Of a DNA stretch of 64,000 nt, positions 47,560 to 58,427 are shown one piece after another; position 1 is the first letter of the stretch, and each line of letters begins with the position of its first letter. The notes beneath the pieces are model-generated. The model ran no database searches. It was not told the origin of the DNA and worked only from the letters and a program-made list of their open reading frames with translations. The translations under genes and the position numbers were made by a program. Origin of the DNA: Lithospermum erythrorhizon (lineage: Eukaryota > Streptophyta > Magnoliopsida > Boraginales > Boraginaceae); NCBI GenBank assembly GCA_019722365.1, contig JADFUC010001688.1:62001-126000 (forward strand), written 5' to 3'.

Positions 47560-49080
47560 CGACTCATCGCCTGGCTTATCTTTACGCATGCTAACGTCTC
47601 CACAGCATACTGACTGATACTGACTCGAATTTACGGAAATGCCCACTTCAGACATTTGTCTCGTGATAAGACATCGTGACGGATGCCTTTGCCTCGACTT
47701 CGAGATATGGCCTAAACCTACGATGCTCCAAAGAGCCTCGATCCCGTATTTACAGAACTCGATCTTTGGCCTTGACTTCGATCCTCAGAATACTTGCTGA
47801 CCTGTCATCAACCCTTCTTTGATTTAGAAACGACTGGTGTACCCGATGCCCTTCTTTTGATTTCTGCGCTGATTTGTATAGCTGTACTTTCTTTTGACAT
47901 TTTGGAATCGACTAGTATACCCTCAACCCTTTCGATTTCCTACAACATTGATTTATCCGGTAGCCCTTCTTTCGATTCAGCCGACTTAGGTAGACTTGGA
48001 TACGACCCTAGTCGAGATGCGTCACAAATTATTCTGGCCTCCCACGACTAGCTTGTGAGCCTTGAAGAAATAAGAAGATTGGAACCCATTTAATCTTGTA
48101 AATCAGAGTTTGTTCCTTCCAAAGAAGAAAAGTTTTAAGAACTTCATACCGATTTATTTAACGAGAAGAGTGCTCAAAGAAATTGTCTTCTACTGTAAGC
48201 CTTCGCGAGTCCTCATGCTACCTCTTTTCCCTTCAATCTTCAAGCAATATTCCTCCTTCTATCTTCAAGGATCTTTCAAGTTTTTGTCTCTTCCTTACAT
48301 CTTCAAGCCTTTGTTTGTCCTCCTCCCTTTATATCATCAAATTTTGGGTGGCTGTTCTCGCTTTGTTCTTCAAGCTCGGCGCTGTCCTCGCTTTTGTATC
48401 TTCAAGCTCTGGCGGTGCTTCAAATTAATCTTCAGTTTTACCTAGTCTCTTCTTCGTAGTTTTCTATAAATTTTCCACCTTTGCCTTCGATTTTCGATAT
48501 TTAACGATCACCTCTTTTTCAAGGTAATGGAGGGTATTTATAGTGCTGAAATTAGCCTGAATGCAGATTCATTTTCAAGACATAATTTCAAATTGCCGAT
48601 CAACAAATTATCGGCGCAAAGACTAATCGTTTTAATTCGAATTTAATAGAGTATTAAATTAATAATATATTCTCAACCGACATTAAATCTGTGCCGACTT
48701 TTGATTTGTAGGGTAAGTTTACCCTACTTGTTTATGTCCTTATTTTTTTATTGTACCGCTGGTTTTCGGTACTGCTTATCCGTAAAATTCTATTTTATTT
48801 CGATTTTCTCATAATATTTGGCAGATAAAATTAGGTTTAATTTAATAATAAATCCTAATTTTATCCTAGTAATTAATTTCAGGTGGTTAAAATGTCGAGA
48901 ATCCTTAATTTACAGGTGTCCTGTCTTGATTAGAGGATCGGTCGAAATCCTAATCAACATATATAATTGTGTATTGGTTATAAATTAATTAAATTAATAA
49001 ATCAGTATAAATTGGATTTTATTAATTTTAATTAATAAATTTCAACTATCTACTGGCTAATAAATTTATTTCTAAGTTAC
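47560..49080 (-). repeat. LTR-like repeat family 2, copy F (inverted)
   Basis: The reverse complement of 48880-49000 matches copy D (GATTAGGATTTCGACCGAT against CATTAGGTTTCCGACCGA). A TATA context (ACTATAAATACCCTCC on the minus strand, near 48540) precedes C/T- and CTTCAAG-rich sequence. The 85- to 111-codon plus-strand frames in it have no domains. Confidence 0.5.
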
Positions 49081-51529
49081 AATGTAAATTTTTAATTATT
49101 TTTATCACAATTTGAGTGGTCTAAGTCTCTGATGAAAGAGTTGGATCAAATACATAACGAAGTATCTCTAATAGATCAAATATGGATGAACAAAATTCCT
49201 ACATAAAAGATTGTTGAATACAAAATATATAGGTTACTAGTTCCATTTAGTAAAACAATTTACTAGCTTATATATGTTTCTTTAATCAATTAAATAAATT
49301 GCCATCATTATCAACCAAGATTAGATAAATAAATTTCATATTGTTATATTACTATAATTAAAGAAACATTAGTTGATAATATAAAAGCGCATTTATGTGA
49401 AAGCATATTACATGCATGTTGTCCACTCGTCCTCACTTTATTTCATTTTCATGGTCCCAATTGCCTTCCTCATCCCCAACTATTTGCCCAAATTTACTAT
49501 GTGGAGTTTGCAAGTTGTTTTACTTTAGAAATATGTAGGGGACCTTATTGTCAACAATCATATTTTCATTACTAATATATCTAAATATCTTCTGAATTCA
49601 TTTAATATCTTAAATATCAAAATGTATTGGTTACAAATGTGTCAATATTGTATCCTTGGGACACGATAATAGTGACAAATGCACATATTAAATATTTAAT
49701 GCACCTAAATTATTAATAATAGACTCCAAATAGATAATATGTATTTATTATTTGTTATACTATTCCTTTTTTAGCTACACTAATGCATGAAAACTTGACT
49801 AGATCAATTTGATAGCAAATTTTAGTATGATCCATTTTTGAGAAATATTTTGACATGGAAGTTCTCATAATATTTTTTTGAGGCAGGTTTTGTAGCATTC
49901 TCATCTATCATGGTTCTAATACAATATCCCATTTATTTTACAGCGAATGACATATGCGGCCCCAGCTTTTTTATTATAAATTGCATCAGGCCCCCGAGTT
50001 TTTCTATATATTACCATTTTATCTCTTTTCGATCAATTGACTTCCTCAATTACTTTTATACTCTCACATAATTAATACTTCATTATATTTCATATTCAAA
50101 TTATTTTGTATAACAATACAATTGTTATAGATTATTTTTTGCAAAAAATACATATTTATTTAACCACTTTTTTTGTGATGCCAATTATTTTTTGATTTAA
50201 ATCGCATTTATCATATTCATTCATAAACTGTAATTACTACCAATATAATTGAATTAGTGGAGACATATATATATTTAACCCTTTTTGTGATGTCAATTCT
50301 GTTTTGTAACTACCTAGTACCATGCGCCAACAAAATAATTAAAGTTTGCAAGCAATAATCGAGTAATGAAATAAATATCCAAATAGTGTACAACATTTCG
50401 ATTGAATATTTTATGCAACTGGATGTGTAAAACATAACAATTAACCTAATTTCGCTAAAGCCTTTTAATCAACAGCATTTCCCCATTATTCTTGCACTAA
50501 TAACCCCTTTGCAAAACGAGTCGATTTCATTTTTTTGTTCGAAGTAACACAAAGGAAGAAAATCAATAATCAAGGCTGGTAAGAAATCGCTCAATAATAT
50601 ATTAGCCATTAATGAGTCAAGCTTAACATTTAAGTGATGAAACTGAAACAACGCCCACGGATACTTAGCTCGATGACTAATATGTAGCTTAAGGATGAAA
50701 TTTAATGCATGATATATTTAATCCCATTTTATTTTATTAAAAATAAATATATCAAATTATGGTAAATTTAAAATTATTGATCCAGCTAAATTATTTAAAA
50801 ATGTTAAAGTGTAAATGTCTCAAATAAAATAAAATTATTTTTATTAGCTTAATTAATAAAAAATGATAGTGTAAATATGGAAGGGTATAATAGTCAATAA
50901 GATATTTTATTTTACAAGCATGAATCTAACCCGACACCAATAAGATAAAACTCGACCTAAAATTGCACAATACAAAAAAACTCGCGAATCTAATCGACAT
51001 TTGAAGATAAAACCTGCGATTCGAACGCCATTCACCCTTAATTTTAATTTGTTTTTATGGTGTAAGCCTTAAGAACACATTATAATTATAATACACATTT
51101 TAAAACTCCTATGAAATTATTCAAATATTTTAGAGATATTGTCTCATTATGATGCTAAATTTCTCATCTTTTAACATATTTTATTTTTCTTATTTTAAAT
51201 TACTTTTGTTCTTATTAATTACACTAATTAATCCCTTCCTTCAAATATTTTTTCATATTTATATGTTTTCCTCCAAACATTACAACTTATGTTTTTTACG
51301 TGAACTACTACCTTTCCACCTTCCATTGATGAGGTCCCTGTATAACGATTTTAATGCTTACGTGAAATTTTACGTACTATTTTTAAGATTCCAGCACACC
51401 TCCTGAACTTCTTCCGAGCTAATTCATTATACTTTTTAGCCAGCCTAAAAGACTTCCGACTATATTTACCTTAAATACACATCAGCAGAAGAAGAAAACG
51501 CACTATTTTATTCCTAACACTAAAGATAG
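49081..51529. other. Long AT-rich intergenic tract
   Basis: No gene, RNA or clear repeat was recognised in about 2.4 kb. Open frames are short and hydrophobic or low-complexity, as expected from AT-rich noise. Confidence 0.5.
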
Positions 51530-51726
51530 ACGCCAGAATGACTATTTTACGCCTCCCCATTTGCAAAGATAAAGTTAGCTATGCAAGTCATTGGGCTTAA
51601 AATTATCATTTCACTAAAAAAAAGCCCAGACAGTTACCTCCCCACCCCCTACCTGCCTCCACCCCCCACCCCTACCCCTCACCTCAGCCCCCACCCCTAC
51701 CCCCCAGCCTGTCCCCCACCCCCTAC

Positions 51727-52176
51727 CTCCATAGCTTTCTTCATCAACCTCTTCTGACCCTTCACAGAAAATGACTCCAAATCTGCTAACAACTCATCAT
51801 CTCCTTCCCAATCAAAACTCACTCCCAATAATTCATTCTCTTTGCCACTCTTCTTCTTCTTCTTCTTCTTTGGGGTCTTCTTTTTTGGAGAACACCAAAA
51901 ACAACCACTTTTTTCAGGGGAAGAATCATACTCAGAAGATGAATCATATTTTGATTTTGAACTTTTAGCATATTTCCTTTCTGGGGTTTTCTCAATAGGT
52001 GAAAAGATACCATCTTTAACCAATTTTGACTCAATTGGTTCCACTTCAGAATTTGGACTAAAATTTTCCACCCTTTTCACACTTGGGATTTTTTTAGTAT
52101 TCAAAAAGTTCTCATCTTTGACAAATTTTGACTCAATTGGTTCCATTTCAGAATCTAGACTAGAATTTTCCCCCAT
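51727..52176 (-). pseudogene. Captured first exon of a plant-specific lysine-rich protein
   Basis: From ATG 52176, 150 codons are open down to a splice donor (ATGGAG|GTAGGG). The product is acidic/Ser-rich at first, with two similar units ([13 protein letters not shown] and [13 protein letters not shown]), then has [11 protein letters not shown], a run of seven lysines from a GAA/TTC-type microsatellite, and [20 protein letters not shown] then LMKKAMEV. The FWCSPKK and DELL-DL-FS-K-Q-LMKKA segments resemble an uncharacterised plant family. The continuation of that family (a basic C-terminal helix) was not found beyond the donor, where C-rich terminal-repeat sequence begins. It could instead be a genuine gene, but its upstream side is a foreign gene fragment 9 bases away. 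Confidence 0.55.
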
Positions 52177-52185
52177 TTCCCACTT

Positions 52186-52472
52186 GGACTTGCTCGCAGA
52201 TGCTTGGTTCAGGTCTCATACGCCACCGGTGTGCCCGGTTTCATTGTCTGTGCTTGTCGACACTTACGGCACTGGAAAGATCCTGCATGAGATCCTGAAG
52301 ATTGTGAAGGAGACTTTCGATTTCCTCCCTGGTATGATCTCCATTAACTTGGACTTGAAGAGAGGTGGTAATGGTAGATTTGAAACAGCAGCCTATGGTC
52401 ACTTTGGAAGGGATGATGCTGATTTCACATGGAAGTAGTTAAGCCCTCAAATGGGGAGAAGCCACAAAATTA
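52186..52472 (+). pseudogene. S-adenosylmethionine synthetase, 3' fragment
   Basis: The fragment begins [17 protein letters not shown], shifts frame, then reads [59 protein letters not shown] and TWK followed by a premature stop at 52436-52438. The remaining KPLKWEKPQ-type tail is readable only out of frame to about 52472. This is roughly the last quarter of a 390-residue methionine adenosyltransferase. Beyond one frameshift near 52225 and another near the end, two single-codon deletions are visible. About 200 bases of apparent 3' UTR follow (to about 52680). The catalytic N-terminal and central domains are absent, so it is non-functional. Confidence 0.88.
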
Positions 52473-52945
52473 AGTATTAAGTAAAACCATCTTCTGCAGT
52501 AAAGTATTTGTAATGAGGGGCATTGTGCAATGTGATTCTGTTGTATTTTCTGTTGCTGTTATTTTTTCTTGTTGAATCAAATTTCAACTTTTCGCTTGGT
52601 TATTGAACAAATTTGTACTACTCTTTGGAGACTAATAAATACTCTGTGGTTACAGTAAATTACATGTTCACTTTTATTCCTTTGAAATAAATCAATCAGT
52701 GGATTTCAACTCCAACAAGTCAATAATAATGGGACACAGAAATGATATAATCTTTCCACGAATCTGTTATGAAATTCGATGGGGAAGCATGGTGGGGATA
52801 GGGGTGGGGCTGTGAGGTAGGGGTAGGGAAGTTTTATCATGCCAAGTATGAAGGTTTAGCTGATATTTTTTATCTCCTATACTTCTTAAATACCCTAAAC
52901 TTTAGCTAAGAGTGGACAAATAATCATTTTACTAGCTTAATCTAA

Positions 52946-54725
52946 CGTGATATTTTGGGCAAGAATATGGGCCATTTCATTAATAAAATTATGTATGGAA
53001 TTAGCAGACACTAAAAAATTATACTGTCCGTCCGGGAGGAAGCGCCTGCACACTAAAAATACACTAAACCATAAGACACGGCCACCACCAAGTCTATTTT
53101 AAACTTTATTTTTATTTTTGTTCATTTGAATTGATTAAACAATTTTTTTTCACCCATTTACGTTTCCTTTCATAAACTAAAGCTTAATTATTTTTCTTTT
53201 ACCAAATTTACTTTACAACCTATAATAAAGACTTAATGTACTTATATAAATGGGTTCTGGTAATTACTTCATTTCGATATTTCGTGATTTAAAATACAAA
53301 TAAAGTTTGATCTATTTAAATGAACAAGAATAAAAATTACATAAAAAGAAATATAAAATGATACTAGAAAAATTGTTTGATCTATTCAAACGAACAAGAA
53401 TAAAAATAAAATTTGAAATGTTATCTTACCATTGCAAAGTTATCAATTCACGTGGTGAAAAAATGCATAAGTTAGTTGTAATGCTTTATGTGGAAAAATA
53501 TTTTAATGAAGAAAAATTAGGGTGGAGTCTTGGAGTCAAATAATTTTAAAAATAAGTAAATAAAATATGTTAAAAGGTGAAAGAATTCTTAGCATTATAA
53601 TGAGGCAATATTTATAGAATTTTTGATTAACTTCATAAAAATGGATAAGGCTTAAAATGTGCATTGCAATTATTATAATGTGCCCTAAGGACACACCGTA
53701 GAAAAACCGTAGTTTTAATTATATTTTTTTATTTATTAGTAAGGAGTGCCCGTCAAATGACAAAGTAGATTATGTTCTTGTTTACAGACAAAATAACTAT
53801 TATCTAAACCACTACGTAAACTCTAGACATATAAAATAAGAATTTAATAAGAGATTTATATTTTACACTTTAAAGTTGAACCTAATAATGTCGTAAGAGA
53901 CTAACAACCAAAGTAGAAGTTTCAGATTCAGCACAACCCACACCAACCATCGGGACAACCCTTATCGGTTTTAATACTAAAAATTAGCTTCTAACAAAGG
54001 AATTACAATCCAGCATTCTGTGAGAAAGAAAATCTGAAGTTTTTCTTCTCCCATTATAAATTTAACAAATAGGGGCGGAAGGAGATTTTGTTTTCATATT
54101 TTATCTCAAAGATTAATAATGACTAAAGAAATAAAATCACCAATCCTCAAGCCCCTTTATACAGCACTTCAAGTTTCTACAACTTGTGACCTGTAAGCAT
54201 TATTCTAACCCCGTTTTTTATCGTTAAGCTGCCATAGCGAAATTCCATAATTGAAATTTTACCCAATATTTCCTTATAGCTTACACTTTAACCCCGAAAG
54301 CTTATAATCGTGATTATAGCCGGACCTTGTCGTGCGTGACTTCTTTAAGCTCGATTGACAGAAAGAATATATTAATTCTAGCGTTAACCGAACATCATAT
54401 TAATATATAGACATGAAATGAATTTCGCAGTTCATCTTAACCCCAATGTCAATAATAGTTAACTTTTAATATGTCAATTGTCTTAACAATCGAACATATA
54501 TCCGAACTTATACATATTAAATGAGTAAATCGGTCAGATAATCAAATTGTTCAACTGATATTTTATGAGATTCAATATCTCATATTTCCAACAATTTATT
54601 CAATAAATGTCGAATCATTTATCAAGGCGTAGAATAATGAAAAATGAACGAAAAAGACGTAATTATTAATTTAACACCCTATCTCAGAAATGGACAAACC
54701 AAAAACATACCAGAGAGTTGGACCG

Positions 54726-54726
<1 letters not shown>
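52946..54726. other. AT-rich intergenic DNA
   Basis: No gene is seen. AATTGTTTGATCTATTCAAA-GAACAAGAATAAAAAT near 53370 repeats a similar stretch near 53307 (direct repeat about 62 bases apart). Confidence 0.5.

Positions 54727-54727
<1 letters not shown>

Positions 54728-54788
<61 letters not shown>
54728..54788. repeat. (TA)n microsatellite
   Basis: An uninterrupted TA run of about 60 bases. Confidence 0.97.
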
Positions 54789-54790
<2 letters not shown>

Positions 54791-55321
54791 AGAACGAAAC
54801 CACAATGCAGATACGACCGTATGTGTAGAAATAATTTAAAAATGAATCTAAGAAAGACGAATTATTAATTTAGTCACAAAATATCTTTAAAAAGTTTAAT
54901 TGCAAATATATATATAAAGTTGAACAAAAAGCACAATGTGATACGAATACTATTTAAATAAATCTAAAAAATGAACTTAAAAAGTACTTAATTATTAGAC
55001 TTAGCACCTTATCCCCTAGTTTTATCTAAAATATAATTTTGTGAGGGTTTATTAAATAATCGAAGATTAATTTATCGTAGCTTCTACTATGCGCTTAATA
55101 ATCAAAACAAAATTATTCACGCTCCTCAAAATCCCACCTACTCATTTGGGTGGGCGCAAAGAAAGTCAAGCTTAATGCTTTATAAATTACTATTGATGAT
55201 TTGAATCTTTCACCATGAATAACATTTTCATTATTAAAAAAGTACAATAACTATAGCATAGAAAATATTTTTAAAATACAAATCCAATCATATCCCTTTT
55301 TATGTTTGTTAGTATAAGATA
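54789..55321. other. AT-rich intergenic DNA
   Basis: No gene is seen. TGAA(C/T)-AAA(A/G) and CACAATG-AGATACGA stretches flanking the microsatellite recur near 54800 and 54930, suggesting a small duplication. Confidence 0.4.
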
Positions 55322-55539
55322 CTTCCTCCCGCTTCTGGGTGATTATATGTATTTTAATCTTTTAATAGTCAGCTTTGATCGTATTTTTGCTTATATTTTA
55401 TAACATTTTATGAAAATATATCAATAAAAAATACATTTCAAATTCTTTCCATTGATATCAAACAAAAACATGAAGTTACTAAAATTCAACTACTAAAAAA
55501 TTAAAAGCTCAAAAGAATAATCTTACGAATCCGAGGAAG
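55322..55539. mobile_element. Stowaway-like MITE
   Basis: It begins CTTCCTCCCGCTTC and ends CCGAGGAAG, inverted ends with TA on both outer sides (55320-55321, 55540-55541). Its body shares AAATTCTTTCCATTGATAT and AAAAGCTCAAAAGAATAAT with 8836-9090. 218 bases, non-coding. Confidence 0.6.
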
Positions 55540-55959
55540 TATTAAAATATAATTTGAGGTCAATGAATCAGAATAAAAAGTGAAAACATCAATTACAAAT
55601 GAATGGTTAGAAAATACATATTAATGTTAAATTCCTTAGTTTTTTCCGTCAATTATTAAGAACAATATAATGCAATCATTTATCATTGGCATGCAATCAA
55701 AACGTTTTGTCAATTTGTTGTGCCATCAAATAGTGGTGCTTCCTAAAACAAATCAATATTGTAAAAATAAATTACTATCAAGTTGATCCAGTCAATTTTT
55801 CATTTGTTTATAGGAATAGTATAACAAACAATAAATGCTCATAATCTGTTTATAATTTATCATCAAATATTCAATTGCGTTAACTGCTCCTTGTGTACAT
55901 TAGTTATTATATGATGCATGAAATAACCGAACCCAGTCATTATTGTCAAGACTCCAAGA
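55540..55959. other. AT-rich intergenic DNA
   Basis: No feature was recognised. Confidence 0.5.
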
Positions 55960-56520
55960 AACGAACCCGCTGAATCCTGGCCGACCCTACCGAAAACCGA
56001 TTCGAATAACCCGATCCCGTCCGATCTAAAACGTCGATCCCATCCAAATCCGATCCCGACCTAAGAATTTAAACCTGATCCTGACGAGAATCAAACCGAT
56101 CCTGACCAAACTCCGATCGGAATTGTTATTTTTTTTGTATTTTCGATTTTTTTGTATTAGGTTTAACTATTTTTAAGTATTTTCAATTGTTAAATATGCT
56201 TTAATTAGTTTATTTTCGATTTTTAAGTGTTGTGCTTAATTATTCTTTTCTCCCATTTCAATCATAAACATGCTTTAATTAGTGCATTGCTTTTTGTTTG
56301 TATTTCGCCAGATACTGCTGCATAAGTAATTACGGTTTCGATACGAAGCCTGCTTTCTGGACATCCGGGACTGCTTGGACTTGTTCCCGTCCGTCCGACT
56401 TTGGCCCGGACCGCTGTCCTTTCCGGATGGACCGAACCGGTCCTAAGCCTGCATCTACCGAAAACCGCCCCAGAATAAGATCGATTCTAAGCCCACAAGC
56501 ATTTTAAATATCGACATCAT
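55960..56520. mobile_element. Possible hAT-like element with CCGA-rich ends
   Basis: The left side (55960-56125) is dense in CCGATCC/GATCCCG/ACCGA motifs and the right side (56330-56490) in CCCGTCCG/CCGGA/ACCGAACCGG motifs, separated by an AT-rich core. This resembles the subterminal repeats of plant hAT derivatives. A single such patch occurs at 8385-8555. Ends were not defined. Confidence 0.3.
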
Positions 56521-58283
56521 AAACGTGGTCGAGTCGGGAGCAAGTAAATGTAGCTATAGCTTCCAAATATAACCTTTTAGAGCAAGTAGTCAAGATTTCA
56601 AGTTAAGTTTTCTATCTTTTTTCGAATTTTAATTTAATATAGCGGAAATAACAAACTATATGAATATAAATTAATTCGAGAACCAACTACCCAGTTTCTC
56701 GGTAATCCATTGGGCTAAGAAATAAACAACTAAAATATGATTAACTAAAATGAAATCAACTTCTGCCTCTCTATCGCCGACCGGCTTGGCCTAACCCTGA
56801 TTTTGTAGCGATAACTAGGCTCTCAAGAATTGCTCGATTACACACAACTTCTCTCTCAAGACATCAATAATATCAAAACACCTGGGGCCTTACAACCAAA
56901 CACTCCAAGCCTCCACGCTAAGCGATTTAACAATCTAATTCCACAAGACTAGAACCCAAGACTTCCTTAGGATTTCACTTTACTACTTCCAACAAAGAAT
57001 GTAAGAAACCTTACGCTATACCACGCAAAGCGATTTTCCCACCTAATCACAATTAAGGATGACGATTATAATAAACACACAACTAATAAAAAACTCTACA
57101 AAAAGACATCAGATTAAACGCGTGAGTTTTAACTTTGCCTTTGAATTTCGTAATATTAAACGCGAAGACGGATCAAAAGTGCCAGTGCTTTAAAATGGGG
57201 AAAGAAGATTATGATAGTGCACGTAACAGGTCGGTGTCACATCGCACCCCATCGAGATCAGTCTCGATGAGCTCCCTCGACGAGCCGTGGGCAACGACTA
57301 TAAGCCGAAATTCTCGTGATGCATCTCTATCAAGAGGTCCGTGTCTCGATCATCGGATCCTATTTGCACCGACCTCTCGATGGGGTTCGATGGGGTCTAC
57401 GCTTTCCTCCGAAATAAAGTGATCAAGCTTCGTGCTCACTCTTCGAAACTAAATGACATTAGCCATTTGTACGAGCCTTACAATTTAATCAATCTATACT
57501 TGTGACAAACTTACTGACTATCAATTTTGAAAACCAGCCAAGCATTAAACCGCGAAAAGTCATTACTCTCATACTTTAAACAACATATACTAAAGTTGGT
57601 AGCTTTCCTTTACAAACGCTGCAGATAACAATAAAAACCACGAGTCGCTGATTAGCTTGATGCTTGTTTGACTCAACTGAAGTCTCCCCGAACATCCCGA
57701 TCAACTCCTTTGAAGACTCAACTTTTAAAAGAAGAAACTTAATTACAAGTTCACTGAAGTTTTAATTAGTTTGTTTAAACAATTTGCTATCTTCAAAAGC
57801 GTCAATCGAATTCCATTATTCAATGTTTCGCGATCAAAATGTCATGTGTTCGATTCTCCCTACCCACAATTTTCTCGCCATCTTGGTCAAGCTTATCAAA
57901 ATATACAATTCCTCCTACCAACACTTTCTCGATCGATCATGTCATACGGAAGTTGATTAAAGGAGGCCATTCGACTTGCTACGCCAACACCGCATTTATT
58001 CAAGATGCGACTCGATTTAATAATGCGTTAAGGTCCAAAATTTATCAAAAGACATAAAAAAAGATATATGATTAATGGTGCTTTTAGACTTTTCTAACCA
58101 TTCAATCATAAATTTGAGTGGAATTTAGGTACATTTCAACAATTAACTCCTTCAAAGTATTCAATGATAGAAATTTTAAAGGGCTGCCAATGTAATTTAT
58201 AAATTTGTCAATTTCACACTTTTATAAATTTGAATAGAATTTATGGAGATCCCAATTAAATGGGGACCTTTAACAAACCAATC
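56521..58283. other. Intergenic, with repeat remnants, upstream of CGS
   Basis: A GC-richer patch at 57220-57420 contains ATCGAGATCAGTCTCGATGA, a small hairpin, and CCTCTCGATGGGGTTCGATG. Short frames have no domains. Confidence 0.4.
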
Positions 58284-58290
58284 TATAAAT
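58284..58290 (+). promoter_or_regulatory. TATA box of cystathionine gamma-synthase
   Basis: CTATAAATA lies about 140 bases before the ATG at 58428 and is followed by a C/T-rich leader, a normal plant layout. Confidence 0.55.
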
Positions 58291-58427
58291 ACTCCGTGTA
58301 TCCAATGTACCCACAATTTTCCCTCAAACCCCCTCACTACTTTTTTCTCTATCGATTCTTTCCATTTTTTTACACCTTCCTTCCCACCATATTTCGAGTT
58401 GTTATCGAGTCGATTCGGTTAAAAAAA

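Larger units (their letters stand above)
51530..52945. mobile_element. Pack-MULE-like element with two captured gene fragments
   Basis: The left side (51530-51720) has AGAATGACTATTTTAC followed by a long C-rich stretch. The right side, read in reverse complement (52945-52790), has AAAATGATTATTTGTC followed by the matching C-rich stretch (CCCTACCCCTACCTCACAG). Inverted ends of this design also occur at 2440 and 46440. Inside are a minus-strand host exon (51727-52176) and a plus-strand SAM synthetase 3' fragment (52186-52470), 9 bases apart and pointing away from each other. Two unrelated gene pieces fused without spacer between inverted repeats is the hallmark of a Pack-MULE. Exact termini are not fixed. 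Confidence 0.45.

Noticed and set aside
47794..48445. 85- to 111-codon Phe/Ser/Leu-rich frames
   Set aside because: They lie in inverted LTR-like copy F and have no domain or conservation in copies D and E.
58260..58427. Longer CGS start at ATG 58260
   Set aside because: It lies upstream of the TATA box at 58284, and the added hydrophobic stretch has no counterpart in the family.
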